From DASXQK01 sp963724385 (lineage in GTDB: Bacteria > Pseudomonadota > Alphaproteobacteria > Dongiales > Dongiaceae): DNA of 64,000 bases. The notes beneath the pieces are model-generated. The model saw nothing but the letters and a program-made list of their open reading frames with translations, ran no database searches and had not been told where the DNA came from. The stretch lies in assembly GCA_963724385.1 (NCBI GenBank), contig CAVRUJ010000001.1, forward strand, positions 2,542,001-2,606,000, given 5' to 3'. Numbering within the stretch: position 1 is the stretch's first letter; the number at the start of each line of letters is the position of its first letter. Both the position numbers and the translations under genes were made by a program. Positions 22,960-31,995 of the stretch are shown one piece after another.

Positions 22960-24282
22960 ATGACCGTCGACCCCCGGGGGCTTCGCCCCTCCGCTGCATT
23001 TTCCCGGCAGGTGCTTGCCGAGATCCATCGCGCGGCGGATCAGGGCTTGTATGAAATCCGCGGCTTCGGGACCAAGCGCAAGCTGCCCAGCTTCGACGAC
23101 CTGGTCTTCCTCGGCGCTTCGGTGTCGCGCTATCCCCTGGAAGGCTACCGGGAGAAATGCGCGACCGATGTCTGGCTCGGCACCCGCTTCGCCAAGAAGC
23201 CGATCCACCTGAAGATACCGATCACCATCGCCGGCATGAGCTTCGGCGCGCTGGGCGCCAACGCCAAGGAGGCGATCGGGCGCGCCTGCACCGACATCGG
23301 CACTTCTAGCACCACGGGCGACGGCGGCATGACCGAGGAGGAGCGCCGTTCCTCCAAGACCCTGGTCTACCAGGTGCTGCCTTCGCGCTATGGCCTCAAT
23401 CCGGACGACCTGCGCCGGGCCGACGCCATCGAGGTGGTGATCGGGCAGGGCGCGAAGCCCGGCGGCGGCGGCATGTTGCTGGGCATGAAGATCACCGAAC
23501 GGGTGGCCAAGATGCGCGACCTGCCGGTCGGCATCGACCAGCGCAGCGCCTGCCGCCATCCCGACTGGACGGGGCCGGACGACCTCACCATCAAGATCCA
23601 GGAGATCCGCGAGATCACCAACTGGGAAAAGCCGATCTACGTGAAGGTGGGGGCGACACGCACGCGCTACGACGTGGCGCTGGCGGTCAAGGCCGGCGCC
23701 GACGTGGTCGTGGTCGACGGCATGCAGGGCGGCACGGCCGCCACGCAGGACGTCTTCATCGAGCATGTCGGGATTCCGACCCTGCCGGCCGTGCGCCTGG
23801 CCGTCGAGTCGCTGCAGGAACTGGACATGCATCGCAAGGTGCAGCTCATCGTCTCCGGCGGCATCCGCAGCGGGGCCGACGCCGGCAAGGCGCTGGCGCT
23901 CGGCGCCGACGCGGTCTCCATCGGCTCGGCCGCCATGGTGGCGCTCGGCTGCAACAAGCCGGTCCATGTCGAGGACTACCATAAGCTCGGGACCGAGCCT
24001 GGCTATTGCCACCATTGCCATACCGGCCTGTGCCCCGTCGGCGTGACCACCCAGCTGCCGGAGCTGCAAGCCCGGCTCCAGCCCGAGCAGGGCGCGCGCT
24101 GGCTTCGGAACTACCTCTCGGTTATGACCTTGGAGCTTCAGACGGTGGCAAGGGCCTGCGGCAAGAGCCATGTCCACAACCTGGAGCCCGACGATCTCGT
24201 CGCCCTCACCGTGGAAGCGGCCGCCATGGCCGGAGTGCCGCTTGCCGGAACCAACTGGATTCCCGGCCGCAACAGCTACTGA
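22960..24282 (+). CDS. mgsC: N-methylglutamate synthase subunit C (FMN/3Fe-4S glutamate-synthase domain)
   Basis: The 440-residue subunit has the FMN TIM barrel of glutamate synthase. It shows IPITIAGMSFGALGANAKEA, VKVGATRTRYDVALAVKAGADVVVVDGMQGGTAATQ, IRSGADAGKALALGADAVSIG and the cluster cysteines in GYCHHCHTGLCPVGVTTQ. It would combine the amine with 2-oxoglutarate reductively to give N-methylglutamate. ATG 22960 is chosen over TTG 22933, which overlaps the mgsB stop, because GCGAGGAAA lies just upstream. The region after position 350 (EPDDLVALTVEAAAMAGVPLAGT) resembles its cluster 1 paralogue. Confidence 0.9.
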   Translation: MTVDPRGLRPSAAFSRQVLAEIHRAADQGLYEIRGFGTKRKLPSFDDLVFLGASVSRYPLEGYREKCATDVWLGTRFAKKPIHLKIPITIAGMSFGALGANAKEAIGRACTDIGTSSTTGDGGMTEEERRSSKTLVYQVLPSRYGLNPDDLRRADAIEVVIGQGAKPGGGGMLLGMKITERVAKMRDLPVGIDQRSACRHPDWTGPDDLTIKIQEIREITNWEKPIYVKVGATRTRYDVALAVKAGADVVVVDGMQGGTAATQDVFIEHVGIPTLPAVRLAVESLQELDMHRKVQLIVSGGIRSGADAGKALALGADAVSIGSAAMVALGCNKPVHVEDYHKLGTEPGYCHHCHTGLCPVGVTTQLPELQARLQPEQGARWLRNYLSVMTLELQTVARACGKSHVHNLEPDDLVALTVEAAAMAGVPLAGTNWIPGRNSY

Positions 24283-24330
24283 CCAAGAACAAGAACCGGA
24301 AACGCGATACCAACATCAGGGGGAGCACCC

Positions 24331-25638
24331 ATGACCATCGATCTCGCCAAAGTCGCCAAGGAACGGAAGATCAAGTATTTCCTCATCAGCTACGTCGATC
24401 TGTTCGGCGGTTTGCGCGCCAAGCTGGCACCAGCCGCGGCGATCGAGGGAATGCAGCGCGACGGCGCCGGCTTCGCCGGCTTCGCCACCTGGCTGGACAT
24501 GACTCCGGCCGATTCAGACCTCTTCGCAAAGCCTGATCCGGAGAGCCTGATCCAATTGCCCTGGAAACCCGAAGTCGGCTGGCTCGCCGCCGACCTGTGG
24601 ATGGACGGCAAGGAAGTCGCCGCTTCGCCGCGCCGGGTGCTGAAGGACCAGATCGCCGCCGCCGCGGCCAAGGGCTATCGGATGAAGTCCGGCGTCGAGT
24701 GCGAGTACTTTTTGATCACGCCCGACGGAAAGGCCATCTCCGACCCCGCCGACATCCAGGAGAAGCCCTGCTACGACCAGCAGGCCCTGATGCGCCGGTA
24801 CGACGTGATCACCGAGATCTGCGACAGCATGCTGACTTTGGGCTGGAGGCCCTATCAGAACGACCATGAGGACGCCAACGGCCAGTTCGAGATGAACTGG
24901 GAATACGACGACTGCATGAAGACCGCCGACCGGCACGTCTTCTTCAAGTACATGGTGAAGGCGCTGGCCGAGAAGCATGGGTTCCGCGCCACCTTCATGC
25001 CCAAGCCGTTCATGAACCTGACCGGCAACGGCTGCCATGCCCATGTCTCGGTCTGGGACAAGACGGGCAAGACCAACCTCTTCCATGATGCCAAGGGCGA
25101 ACTCGGCCTTTCCAAGCTTGCCTACAGCTTCCTCGGCGGGATCATGCACAACGCGGAGGCCCTCTGCGCGTTCTTCAATCCCACGGTCAACAGCTTCAAG
25201 CGCATCAACGCGCCGCGCACCATTTCGGGCGCGACCTGGTCGCCGAACTCGATCACCTATGGCGGCAACAACCGGACCCATATGGTGCGCATCCCCGACG
25301 CCGGGCGCTTCGAACTGCGCCTGATGGATGGGGCGGCGAACCCCTATCTGATGCAGGCCGGTGTGCTGGCGGCCGGGCTCGACGGTGTCGACAACCATCG
25401 CGACCCGGGCAAGCGCCTCGACATCAACATGTACACCGAGGGCCACACGGTTAAGGGCGTGAAGAAACTGCCTCTCAACCTGCTGGATGCGCTGCGCACG
25501 ACCGACAAGAGCAAGGTCTTGCGCGAACGGATGGGCGACGGCTTCATCGACAGCTACCTGAAGCTGAAGAACGACGAATGGCAGAGCTATGCCAAGCATC
25601 TGACCGCCTGGGAGACCGCGAACACGCTGGATTGCTAG
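24331..25638 (+). CDS. gmaS: Gamma-glutamylmethylamide synthetase (glutamine synthetase family)
   Basis: The 435-residue ligase belongs to the glutamine synthetase fold. Visible motifs are NDHEDANGQFEMNWEYDD, NLTGNGCHAHVSVWD, NSFKRINAPRTISGATWSPNSITYGGNNRTHMVRIPDAGRFELRLMDGAANPYLM. This combination, with NRTHMVRIP, is characteristic of GmaS, which joins methylamine to the gamma-carboxyl of glutamate using ATP. It follows mgsC after 48 bases with a good GGGGGAG ribosome binding site, and it is followed by a strong terminator, which marks the end of the operon. A glutamine-forming activity cannot be excluded by sequence. Confidence 0.9.
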   Translation: MTIDLAKVAKERKIKYFLISYVDLFGGLRAKLAPAAAIEGMQRDGAGFAGFATWLDMTPADSDLFAKPDPESLIQLPWKPEVGWLAADLWMDGKEVAASPRRVLKDQIAAAAAKGYRMKSGVECEYFLITPDGKAISDPADIQEKPCYDQQALMRRYDVITEICDSMLTLGWRPYQNDHEDANGQFEMNWEYDDCMKTADRHVFFKYMVKALAEKHGFRATFMPKPFMNLTGNGCHAHVSVWDKTGKTNLFHDAKGELGLSKLAYSFLGGIMHNAEALCAFFNPTVNSFKRINAPRTISGATWSPNSITYGGNNRTHMVRIPDAGRFELRLMDGAANPYLMQAGVLAAGLDGVDNHRDPGKRLDINMYTEGHTVKGVKKLPLNLLDALRTTDKSKVLRERMGDGFIDSYLKLKNDEWQSYAKHLTAWETANTLDC

Positions 25639-25677
25639 GCCTTTCGACGCTATTTTCCGTCGCCCGGAGGCGATCCG

Positions 25678-25714
25678 CGCCGGCGACCGTACCCTACGGT
25701 CGCCGGCGTGTTTT
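25678..25714 (+). terminator. Rho-independent terminator after gmaS
   Basis: CGCCGGCGACCGTA (25678-25691) and TACGGTCGCCGGCG (25695-25708) form a perfect 14-bp stem with a CCC loop. TGTTTTAT follows. It lies 40 bases after the gmaS stop. Confidence 0.9.
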
Positions 25715-25773
25715 ATGGGGGTAGTTCGGCGAGCGCCGATGTGATGCGAGTTAGGCCGCGTCACGCTTATGTC

Positions 25774-25833
25774 GTCATTCCCGCGCAAGCGGGAATCCAT
25801 CGTCCCCTGGACCCCCGCTTTCGCGGGGGTGAC
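25774..25833. repeat. REP-like interspersed element of two palindromes
   Basis: GTCATTCCCGC-GCAA-GCGGGAAT is followed by CCCCCGC-TTTC-GCGGGGGTGAC, giving an outer imperfect inverted repeat (GTCATTCCCGC against GCGGGGGTGAC). Elements of this form are scattered in intergenic regions of many proteobacteria. It lies between the gmaS terminator and fhs. Confidence 0.8.
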
Positions 25834-25906
25834 GAAAGAGGCGGTTGGATCCGGGCAGCATGGGTTCTGAGGCCATTCAGTAGATTTTGACCAGGAGCGG
25901 GCGACA

Positions 25907-27589
25907 ATGGCGATGAAGGTGGGCAGCGATATCGAGATCGCGCGGGCGGCGAAGATGCGCCCGATCGAGGAAGTGGCCGGCAAGATCGGCATTCCCGCAC
26001 AGCATCTCTACCGGCACGGGCCAACCAAGGCGAAGCTCGCCCTCGAATTCGTCGAGAGCCTGAAATCCAAACCCAACGGCAAGCTGATCCTGGTCACCGC
26101 CATCACGCCGACGCCGGCGGGCGAGGGCAAGACCACGACCACGGTGGGCCTGGGCGACGGGCTCAACCGGATCGGCAAGAAGGCCATCATCTGCCTGCGC
26201 GAACCCAGCCTCGGCCCCTGCTTTGGGGTCAAGGGCGGTGCGGCCGGCGGCGGCTATGCCCAGGTGGTGCCCATGGAGGACATCAACCTCCATTTCACCG
26301 GCGACTTCCATGCCATCACCTCGGCCCACAATCTTCTCGCCGCCCTGATCGACAACCACATCTACTGGGGCAACGACCTGGGCTTCGACACCCGCCGCGT
26401 CGCCTGGCGCCGGGTGATGGACATGAATGACCGGGCGCTGCGCAGCATCGTCTCTTCGCTCGGCGGCGTCGCCAACGGCTTCCCGCGGGAGGACGGCTTC
26501 GACATCACGGTGGCCTCCGAGGTGATGGCCATCTTCTGCCTGTCGACCGACCTGCGCGACCTCACCAAGCGCCTGGGCAGCGTCATCGTCGGCTACACCC
26601 GCGACCGCAAGCCGATCCACGCCCGCGATCTCAAGGCCGAAGGCCCCATGACCGTGCTGCTCAAGGATGCGCTGTTGCCCAACCTGGTGCAGACGCTGGA
26701 GAACAATCCCGCCTTCATCCACGGCGGGCCCTTCGCCAACATCGCCCATGGCTGCAATTCGGTCATCGCCACGCAGACGGCGCTCAAGCTCGCGGACTAC
26801 GTGGTCACCGAGGCCGGCTTCGGCGCCGATCTCGGGGCCGAGAAATTCTTCGACATCAAATGCCGAAAGACCGGCCTCAAGCCCAGCGCCGCCGTGATCG
26901 TCGCCACCATCCGTGCCCTCAAGATGCATGGCGGCATCGCCAAGGAGGATCTCGGCAAGGAGAACGTCGAAGCGCTAAAGAAGGGCATCGCCAACCTCGC
27001 GCGCCACGTGGAGAACGTGAAGGGCTTCGGCGTGCCGCCGGTGGTGGCGATCAACCGGTTCAGCGCCGACACCGATGCCGAGCTTCAGGCCGTGCGGCAG
27101 GCCTGCGCCGAGCTCCACGTCGAGGCCATCGAATGCAACCATTGGGCCGAGGGAAGTGCGGGCACCGAGACCCTCGCCAAGGCCGTGGTGGCGCTGGCCG
27201 AAAGCGGCAAGGCCGATTTCCGGACGCTCTATCCCGACGACCTGCCGCTCTGGGACAAGGTGCGCACCATCGCCCAGACCCTCTATGGCGCCCAGGGCAT
27301 CATCGCCGACAAGAAAATTCGCGATCAGTTCGCCGAGTTCCAGAAGGCGGGCTATGGCCACTACCCGGTCTGCATGGCCAAGACTCAATACAGCTTCTCC
27401 ACCGATCCCAACCTCAAGGGCGCGCCCAGCAACCACGTGGTGCCGATCCGGGAATTGAAGCTCTCCGCCGGCGCCGAGTTCCTGGTGGTCATCTGCGGCG
27501 AGATCATGACCATGCCAGGCCTGCCCAAAGTGCCCGCCGCCAACAGCATCCGCCTCAACGACAAGGGCGAGGTGGAGGGATTGTTCTAG
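25907..27589 (+). CDS. fhs: Formate-tetrahydrofolate ligase
   Basis: The 560-residue enzyme makes 10-formyl-THF from formate, THF and ATP, or runs in reverse to conserve energy from C1 oxidation. The ATP-binding loop TPAGEGKTTTTVGLGDGL lies near residues 68-88, and family signatures REPSLGPCFGVKGGAAGGGYAQVVPMEDINLHFTGDFHAI and EAGFGADLGAEKFFDIKCR are intact. Length is normal. It has its own AGGAGCGG ribosome binding site and follows a terminator and a REP element, so it is transcribed separately from gmaS. Its position next to the NMG genes suggests a role in the fate of methylamine-derived folate C1 units. Confidence 0.97.
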   Translation: MAMKVGSDIEIARAAKMRPIEEVAGKIGIPAQHLYRHGPTKAKLALEFVESLKSKPNGKLILVTAITPTPAGEGKTTTTVGLGDGLNRIGKKAIICLREPSLGPCFGVKGGAAGGGYAQVVPMEDINLHFTGDFHAITSAHNLLAALIDNHIYWGNDLGFDTRRVAWRRVMDMNDRALRSIVSSLGGVANGFPREDGFDITVASEVMAIFCLSTDLRDLTKRLGSVIVGYTRDRKPIHARDLKAEGPMTVLLKDALLPNLVQTLENNPAFIHGGPFANIAHGCNSVIATQTALKLADYVVTEAGFGADLGAEKFFDIKCRKTGLKPSAAVIVATIRALKMHGGIAKEDLGKENVEALKKGIANLARHVENVKGFGVPPVVAINRFSADTDAELQAVRQACAELHVEAIECNHWAEGSAGTETLAKAVVALAESGKADFRTLYPDDLPLWDKVRTIAQTLYGAQGIIADKKIRDQFAEFQKAGYGHYPVCMAKTQYSFSTDPNLKGAPSNHVVPIRELKLSAGAEFLVVICGEIMTMPGLPKVPAANSIRLNDKGEVEGLF

Positions 27590-27744
27590 GCGGCAGGGTC
27601 GCAAGAGCGGGGACAAACCGCCAACTGACGGATTTCATTGGACGACCGGGCATTGCGAACTGTGGATAAGCCTGCGGACAGTTCGGGCAACGCCTGAGTC
27701 TTATCCATTTGAGCCAACAGCGCGCGATCCGCTACTGTCTGCCC

Positions 27745-28911
27745 ATGGCCGAAAGCAACGAACTTTTCGCGCGCAGCGCCGGCGAGGCGAACCCCGGCGC
27801 CGCAAGCGCGCTCCAGGGCACCGGCATCCTGCCCTTCCAGCAGATCAAGGCCCTCATCCGCGACCACGAAATCTGGGGCGAGCAGGACTTGCTCCCCGAC
27901 CAGGTCCAGCCGGCGAGCCTGGATCTCAGGCTCGGCCGCGTCGCCTATCGGGTGCGCGCCAGTTTCCTCCCCGGCGAGAACGCGACGGTCGCCGAGAAGA
28001 TCCAGCAATTCGCTTTGCATGAGATCGACCTGACCAAGGGCGCCTGTCTCGAACGGGACTGCGTCTATGTCGTGCCGCTCCTGGAGCGCTTGAAGCTCAG
28101 CAGCCGGATCTCGGCGGCGGCCAATCCGAAGAGCTCGACCGGACGCCTCGACATCTTCACCCGAGTCATCACCGACAACGGCCGAGCCTTCGACGAGATG
28201 CCGCCGGGCTACCAGGGCATGCTCTATGCCGAGATCGTGCCGAGGACCTTCAGCGTCATCGTCCGCCAGGGCTCGCGGCTCTCCCAGATCCGCTTCCGGC
28301 GCGGCACGCCGGGCACCAGCGCCTCGCAGCTTCGCCGCCTGCATGAACAGTTCCGCCTCGTCGATGCCGAGAATGCGAACATCCGGGGCGATGCCATCGC
28401 CGTCACCCTCGACCTCTTGGGCGAGGAACGCGAAGGGCTGGTCGGCTGGCGGGCGAAGAAGCATGCCGCGCTGGTCGATGTCGATGCCCGCTCGGCCTAC
28501 GACCCTCTCGATTTCTGGGACGCGATCAGCCTCAGGCCGGGCAGGGGGCTCGTGCTCGATCCCGCCGATTTCTATGTCCTGGCGACGCGCGAAGCCGTGG
28601 TCGTACCGCCGGACCATGCGGCGGAGATGCTGCCGAACGACACGCAAGTGGGCGAGTTCCGCGTCCACTATGCCGGCTTCTTCGACCCGGGTTTCGGCTA
28701 CGACCCGGCCGGCGGGCGCGGCAGCCGCGCCGTGCTGGAGGTGCGCTCGCGGGACGTGCCCTTCGTGCTCGAGCATGGCCAGACCGTCGGCTGGCTGCGC
28801 TACGAGAAGCTCGCCGCCACCCCGGACCGGCTCTATGGCGGCACGCTGGGTTCGCACTATCAGGGGCAGGGGCTGCAGCTGGGGCGCCAGTTCAAGCCGG
28901 TGATGGGTTGA
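27745..28911 (+). CDS. dcd: 2'-Deoxycytidine 5'-triphosphate deaminase, two-domain alphaproteobacterial type
   Basis: The 388-residue protein is twice the size of E. coli Dcd, as usual in Alphaproteobacteria, with two tandem dUTPase-like domains. The first has DQVQPASLDLRLG and SSRISAAANPKSSTGRLDIFTRV. The second has LDPADFYVLATREAVVVPPDHAAEM and GEFRVHYAGFFDPGFGYDP. It deaminates dCTP to dUTP for thymidylate synthesis. ATG 27745 (MAESNELF) is preferred over TTG 27709. There is no clear Shine-Dalgarno. The 155 bases upstream hold no gene. The next gene is convergent, eleven bases away. Confidence 0.88.
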   Translation: MAESNELFARSAGEANPGAASALQGTGILPFQQIKALIRDHEIWGEQDLLPDQVQPASLDLRLGRVAYRVRASFLPGENATVAEKIQQFALHEIDLTKGACLERDCVYVVPLLERLKLSSRISAAANPKSSTGRLDIFTRVITDNGRAFDEMPPGYQGMLYAEIVPRTFSVIVRQGSRLSQIRFRRGTPGTSASQLRRLHEQFRLVDAENANIRGDAIAVTLDLLGEEREGLVGWRAKKHAALVDVDARSAYDPLDFWDAISLRPGRGLVLDPADFYVLATREAVVVPPDHAAEMLPNDTQVGEFRVHYAGFFDPGFGYDPAGGRGSRAVLEVRSRDVPFVLEHGQTVGWLRYEKLAATPDRLYGGTLGSHYQGQGLQLGRQFKPVMG

Positions 28912-28922
28912 CGCGTTAGCCG

Positions 28923-30551
28923 CTAACCCTCCCGCGCCCGCTGCCTCAGCACGTATTTCTGGACCTTGCCGGTCGCGGTCCTGGGCAGTTCGCCGAACAC
29001 GATGTGCCGGGGACGCTTGAAGCCGGCCATCTGGCCCTTGCACCATGCCATGAGTTCCTCGGCCGATGGTGCGGCCACGCCTTGGCGCAGCGCCACGAAG
29101 GCGCAAGGGGTCTCGCCCCAATGGGGGTCGGGCTTGGCGACCACGGCCACTTCGCGCACGGCGGGATGGCGGGCGAGGATTTCCTCGACTTCCAGCGAGG
29201 AGATGTTTTCCCCGCCGGAGATGATGATGTCCTTGGAGCGGTCCTTGACCTCGATATAGCCGTCAGGATGCATGACCCCGAGGTCGCCGGTGCGGAACCA
29301 CCCGTGGCGGAACGCCTCGTTGGTCGCCGCCGGGTTCTTGAGATAGCCCTTCATCACCGTGTTTCCCCGGGTGACGATTTCGCCCATCGACTTGCCGTCC
29401 GCCGGCAGGGTCGCGCCGGTCGCCGGATCGATCACCTGCAATCCCGCCACCGTGATATAGCGCACGCCCTGGCGCGCCATCTTCTGCGCTCTCTCGGGCA
29501 GGTCGAGCCTTGCCCAAGCGCTCTGGAATTCGCACATCGTCGCGGGACCATAGGTCTCGGTCAGGCCATAGCCGTGGATGACCGTGAAGCCCATCTGCTC
29601 CAGGGCGCCGATGACGGTGCTGCTCGGCGCGGCACCCCCGGTCATGATCCTGACCGGCTGCGTCAGGCGTCGCCGGTCGCTGCCCGGCGCGAAGGCAAGC
29701 ATGCCGAGCACGGTCGGCGCGCCGCAAAGATGGGTGACGCCGAATCGCTCGATGTTGGCGAAGATCTCCCTCGCCACGACGGCGCGCTGAATCACATGGG
29801 TAGCGCCCACCGCCGTGACCGCCCAGGTAAAGCCCCAGCCATTGCAGTGAAACATCGGCAAAGTCCAAAGATGGGCGCTGGTCGGCCCCAATCCTCCGCT
29901 CAGCGCCTGGCCGAGTGCCACGAGATAGGCGCCGCGATGATGGCACACCACGCCCTTGGGATTGCCGGTCGTCCCCGAGGTGTAGTTGAGGGAAATCGCC
30001 TGCCACTCGTCGCCGGGCGTCCGGATTGGCGCATCCGGATCGCCACCGGCAATGAAGTCCTCGTACTCGATCCCGTCGCCTTTCGCCGGATGACCCGCCT
30101 CAGCCGCGCCGATTTCGACCAGGATCGGAGGATGCCTGACCTCCGCCAGGGCCGCCTTGGCGATCGGCATCAGTTCGGAATCGACCAGGAAGGCCTTGCT
30201 CTCGGCATGCTCCAGGATGAATGCCACCGCCTTCGCGTCGAGCCGGTAGTTGATCGGGTTGAGGACGCCGCCCGCCATGGCCGCCGCATAGTGCATCTCC
30301 AGCGCCGCAACGCCGTTGGGCGAGAACACCGAAACCGTGTCGTCCTTGCCGATGCCGACCTTGCCGAGCGCGTCGGCCGCCTGCCGGCAGCGCCGCCACA
30401 TCTCGGCATAGGTGACAACGCGTTCGCCGTCGACGATCGCGGGCTTGCCCGGAAAGACCAGGGCCGAGCGTTCGAGAAACGAGATCGGCGTCAGCGGTTG
30501 ATAGTTGGCAGCCTGCTTGCCGAGGGCAGCCTCGTATTTGCTCGTCGGCAT
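28923..30551 (-). CDS. AMP-forming acyl-CoA synthetase
   Basis: The 542-residue enzyme activates a carboxylic acid with ATP and CoA. It has the ATP/AMP motif LNYTSGTTGNPKGVV, the A5 region GYGLTETYGP, the hinge motif GWFRTGDLGVMHPDGYIEVKDRSKDIIISGGENIS and the C-terminal catalytic lysine segment RTATGKVQKYVLR. Overall it resembles medium-chain or 3-methylmercaptopropionyl-CoA ligase types (LPMFHCNGWGFTW). ATG 30551 (MPTSKYEA) is chosen because GGGAGGAAG precedes it; a longer frame starts nine codons upstream. It appears to be a single gene. The natural substrate is unknown. Confidence 0.9.
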   Translation of the reverse strand: MPTSKYEAALGKQAANYQPLTPISFLERSALVFPGKPAIVDGERVVTYAEMWRRCRQAADALGKVGIGKDDTVSVFSPNGVAALEMHYAAAMAGGVLNPINYRLDAKAVAFILEHAESKAFLVDSELMPIAKAALAEVRHPPILVEIGAAEAGHPAKGDGIEYEDFIAGGDPDAPIRTPGDEWQAISLNYTSGTTGNPKGVVCHHRGAYLVALGQALSGGLGPTSAHLWTLPMFHCNGWGFTWAVTAVGATHVIQRAVVAREIFANIERFGVTHLCGAPTVLGMLAFAPGSDRRRLTQPVRIMTGGAAPSSTVIGALEQMGFTVIHGYGLTETYGPATMCEFQSAWARLDLPERAQKMARQGVRYITVAGLQVIDPATGATLPADGKSMGEIVTRGNTVMKGYLKNPAATNEAFRHGWFRTGDLGVMHPDGYIEVKDRSKDIIISGGENISSLEVEEILARHPAVREVAVVAKPDPHWGETPCAFVALRQGVAAPSAEELMAWCKGQMAGFKRPRHIVFGELPRTATGKVQKYVLRQRAREG

Positions 30552-30859
30552 CTCGGCTTCCTCCCCGTTCCTGCCCATTGCGGGTCAGGCAACTGCCGCC
30601 ACCGTCCTCGCCGCTATTTCGTGTTCGGCTTTCCGCCGATGAGCGAGGGATTTCGCGAACGCTATCACTGTACCCACCCGGCGGGTACCCCTCGGGTCAT
30701 ATCCCGCCAAAAGAGGCCGGCGGTTAGGCCGAGACCCGGCCATCCGCGAAGTCTTACGGTTGGCAAAACCTGGATGGCCGCCTCGATCAGGCCATGACGG
30801 AAAATGGAAGTGGCTTCAAACCGTCAAGGTTCGGCCGGCAGCGCGACCGGCCGGTATCG
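30552..30859. other. 308-bp non-coding interval
   Basis: I see no gene here. It holds a small palindrome, GTACCC-N7-GGGTAC (30670-30688), and a GC-rich 7-bp hairpin CGGCCGG/CCGGCCG (30832-30853) just after the PotF-like stop. That hairpin could act as a weak terminator, although it lacks a T run on the minus strand. The right part of the interval is followed by the acyl-CoA synthetase promoter region. Confidence 0.5.
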
Positions 30860-31975
30860 CTACTCCCCTTCCTTGATTCGCGCCCAGGTGCGGCTGCGCA
30901 GCCGCTCGACGGCGGCCGTCGCCGGCTTGTCCGGGAACAGCTTGGCCATCACCGGCGGATCCGGATAGATATCGGGATCATAGCGCAGCGCATCCTTAAC
31001 CATGGGCGTGGCGGCCAGGTTGGGCGAGGCGTAGTTGACGAAATTGGCGCCGTCCGCTGCGACTTGGGGTTCCATCAGGTAATTGATGAACCGGTGGGCG
31101 TTGCCCGGATGCTCGGCGTCGGCCGGGATCGCCAGATTGTCGATCCAGATCTGGGTTCCCTCGACCGGGATGCGGTAGTCGATCTCGATCCCGTTCTTGG
31201 CCTCTTCGGCCCTGCGCTTGGCATTCAGGAAATCGCCGTTCCAGCCGATGGCAAGGCAGATCTCCCCGTTGGCCATGTCGTCGGCATAACGCGAGGGATG
31301 GAAGTACTTGATGTAGGGTCGCACCTTCTTCAGCAGGTCCTCGGCCGCCTTGTAGTCCGCCTGCTTCGCCGTGTAGGGGCTGAAGCCCAGGTAGTTGAGG
31401 ATGATCTCCAGCATGTCGCCGGGATCGTCCAGGATGGCGACGCCGCAGTCGGCGAATTTCTTGACCAACTCGGGCTTGAATACCATATCCAGGCTGTCGA
31501 CCGGCGCATCGGGCATGCGCGCCTGGATTTTCAGCACATTCATGCCGATCCCGATGGTGCCCCAGAAATAGGGCACGGTGAGCGCGTTGCCCGGATCGAA
31601 GACGGCCGCGGCGCGCAGCACCGCGGGGTCCATGTTCTTGAGGTTCGGAAGCTGCGTCTTGTCGAGCGGACGGAAGAGCCCGGCCCCGGCCTCCTTGCCG
31701 ACGAACCCGTCGGAAGCCACGACAACGTCATAGCCGGAATGGCCTATCTCGAGTTTCGTCTCCAGGGTGGCGTCGGAATCGTAGACGTCGTAGTTCACCT
31801 TGATGCCGGTCAGCTTCTCGAAATCCGCGATGGTGTGCTCGCCGATATAGTCGGGGAGATTGTAGACATTGAGGACCTGCTCATCGTCTGCCGCCGCTCG
31901 CCCGTAGAGGAACAGCGCCGCCAGCAGCACGCCGGCCAGCAGGACCGGGAACAGGCTTCTTGCTGCCGTCCGCAT
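30860..31975 (-). CDS. potF: Periplasmic polyamine-binding protein, PotF/PotD family
   Basis: The 371-residue protein has a signal peptide (MRTAARSLFPVLLAGVLLAALFLYGRAAADDE, cleavage near AAA-DD). The mature form starts LNVYNLPDYIGEHTIADFEKLTGIKVNYDVYDSDATLETKL, followed by YDVVVASDGFV. This is the spermidine/putrescine-binding family pattern. It binds a polyamine in the periplasm for an ABC importer. No permease or ATPase genes are adjacent, so its transporter partners must lie elsewhere. The start is ATG 31975; a longer frame overlaps the aguB gene and is rejected. It lies 20 bases after the aguB stop, so the two probably form an operon. Confidence 0.88.
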   Translation of the reverse strand: MRTAARSLFPVLLAGVLLAALFLYGRAAADDEQVLNVYNLPDYIGEHTIADFEKLTGIKVNYDVYDSDATLETKLEIGHSGYDVVVASDGFVGKEAGAGLFRPLDKTQLPNLKNMDPAVLRAAAVFDPGNALTVPYFWGTIGIGMNVLKIQARMPDAPVDSLDMVFKPELVKKFADCGVAILDDPGDMLEIILNYLGFSPYTAKQADYKAAEDLLKKVRPYIKYFHPSRYADDMANGEICLAIGWNGDFLNAKRRAEEAKNGIEIDYRIPVEGTQIWIDNLAIPADAEHPGNAHRFINYLMEPQVAADGANFVNYASPNLAATPMVKDALRYDPDIYPDPPVMAKLFPDKPATAAVERLRSRTWARIKEGE

Positions 31976-31995
31976 CGCAGTGAAGTCCGCCCGCC

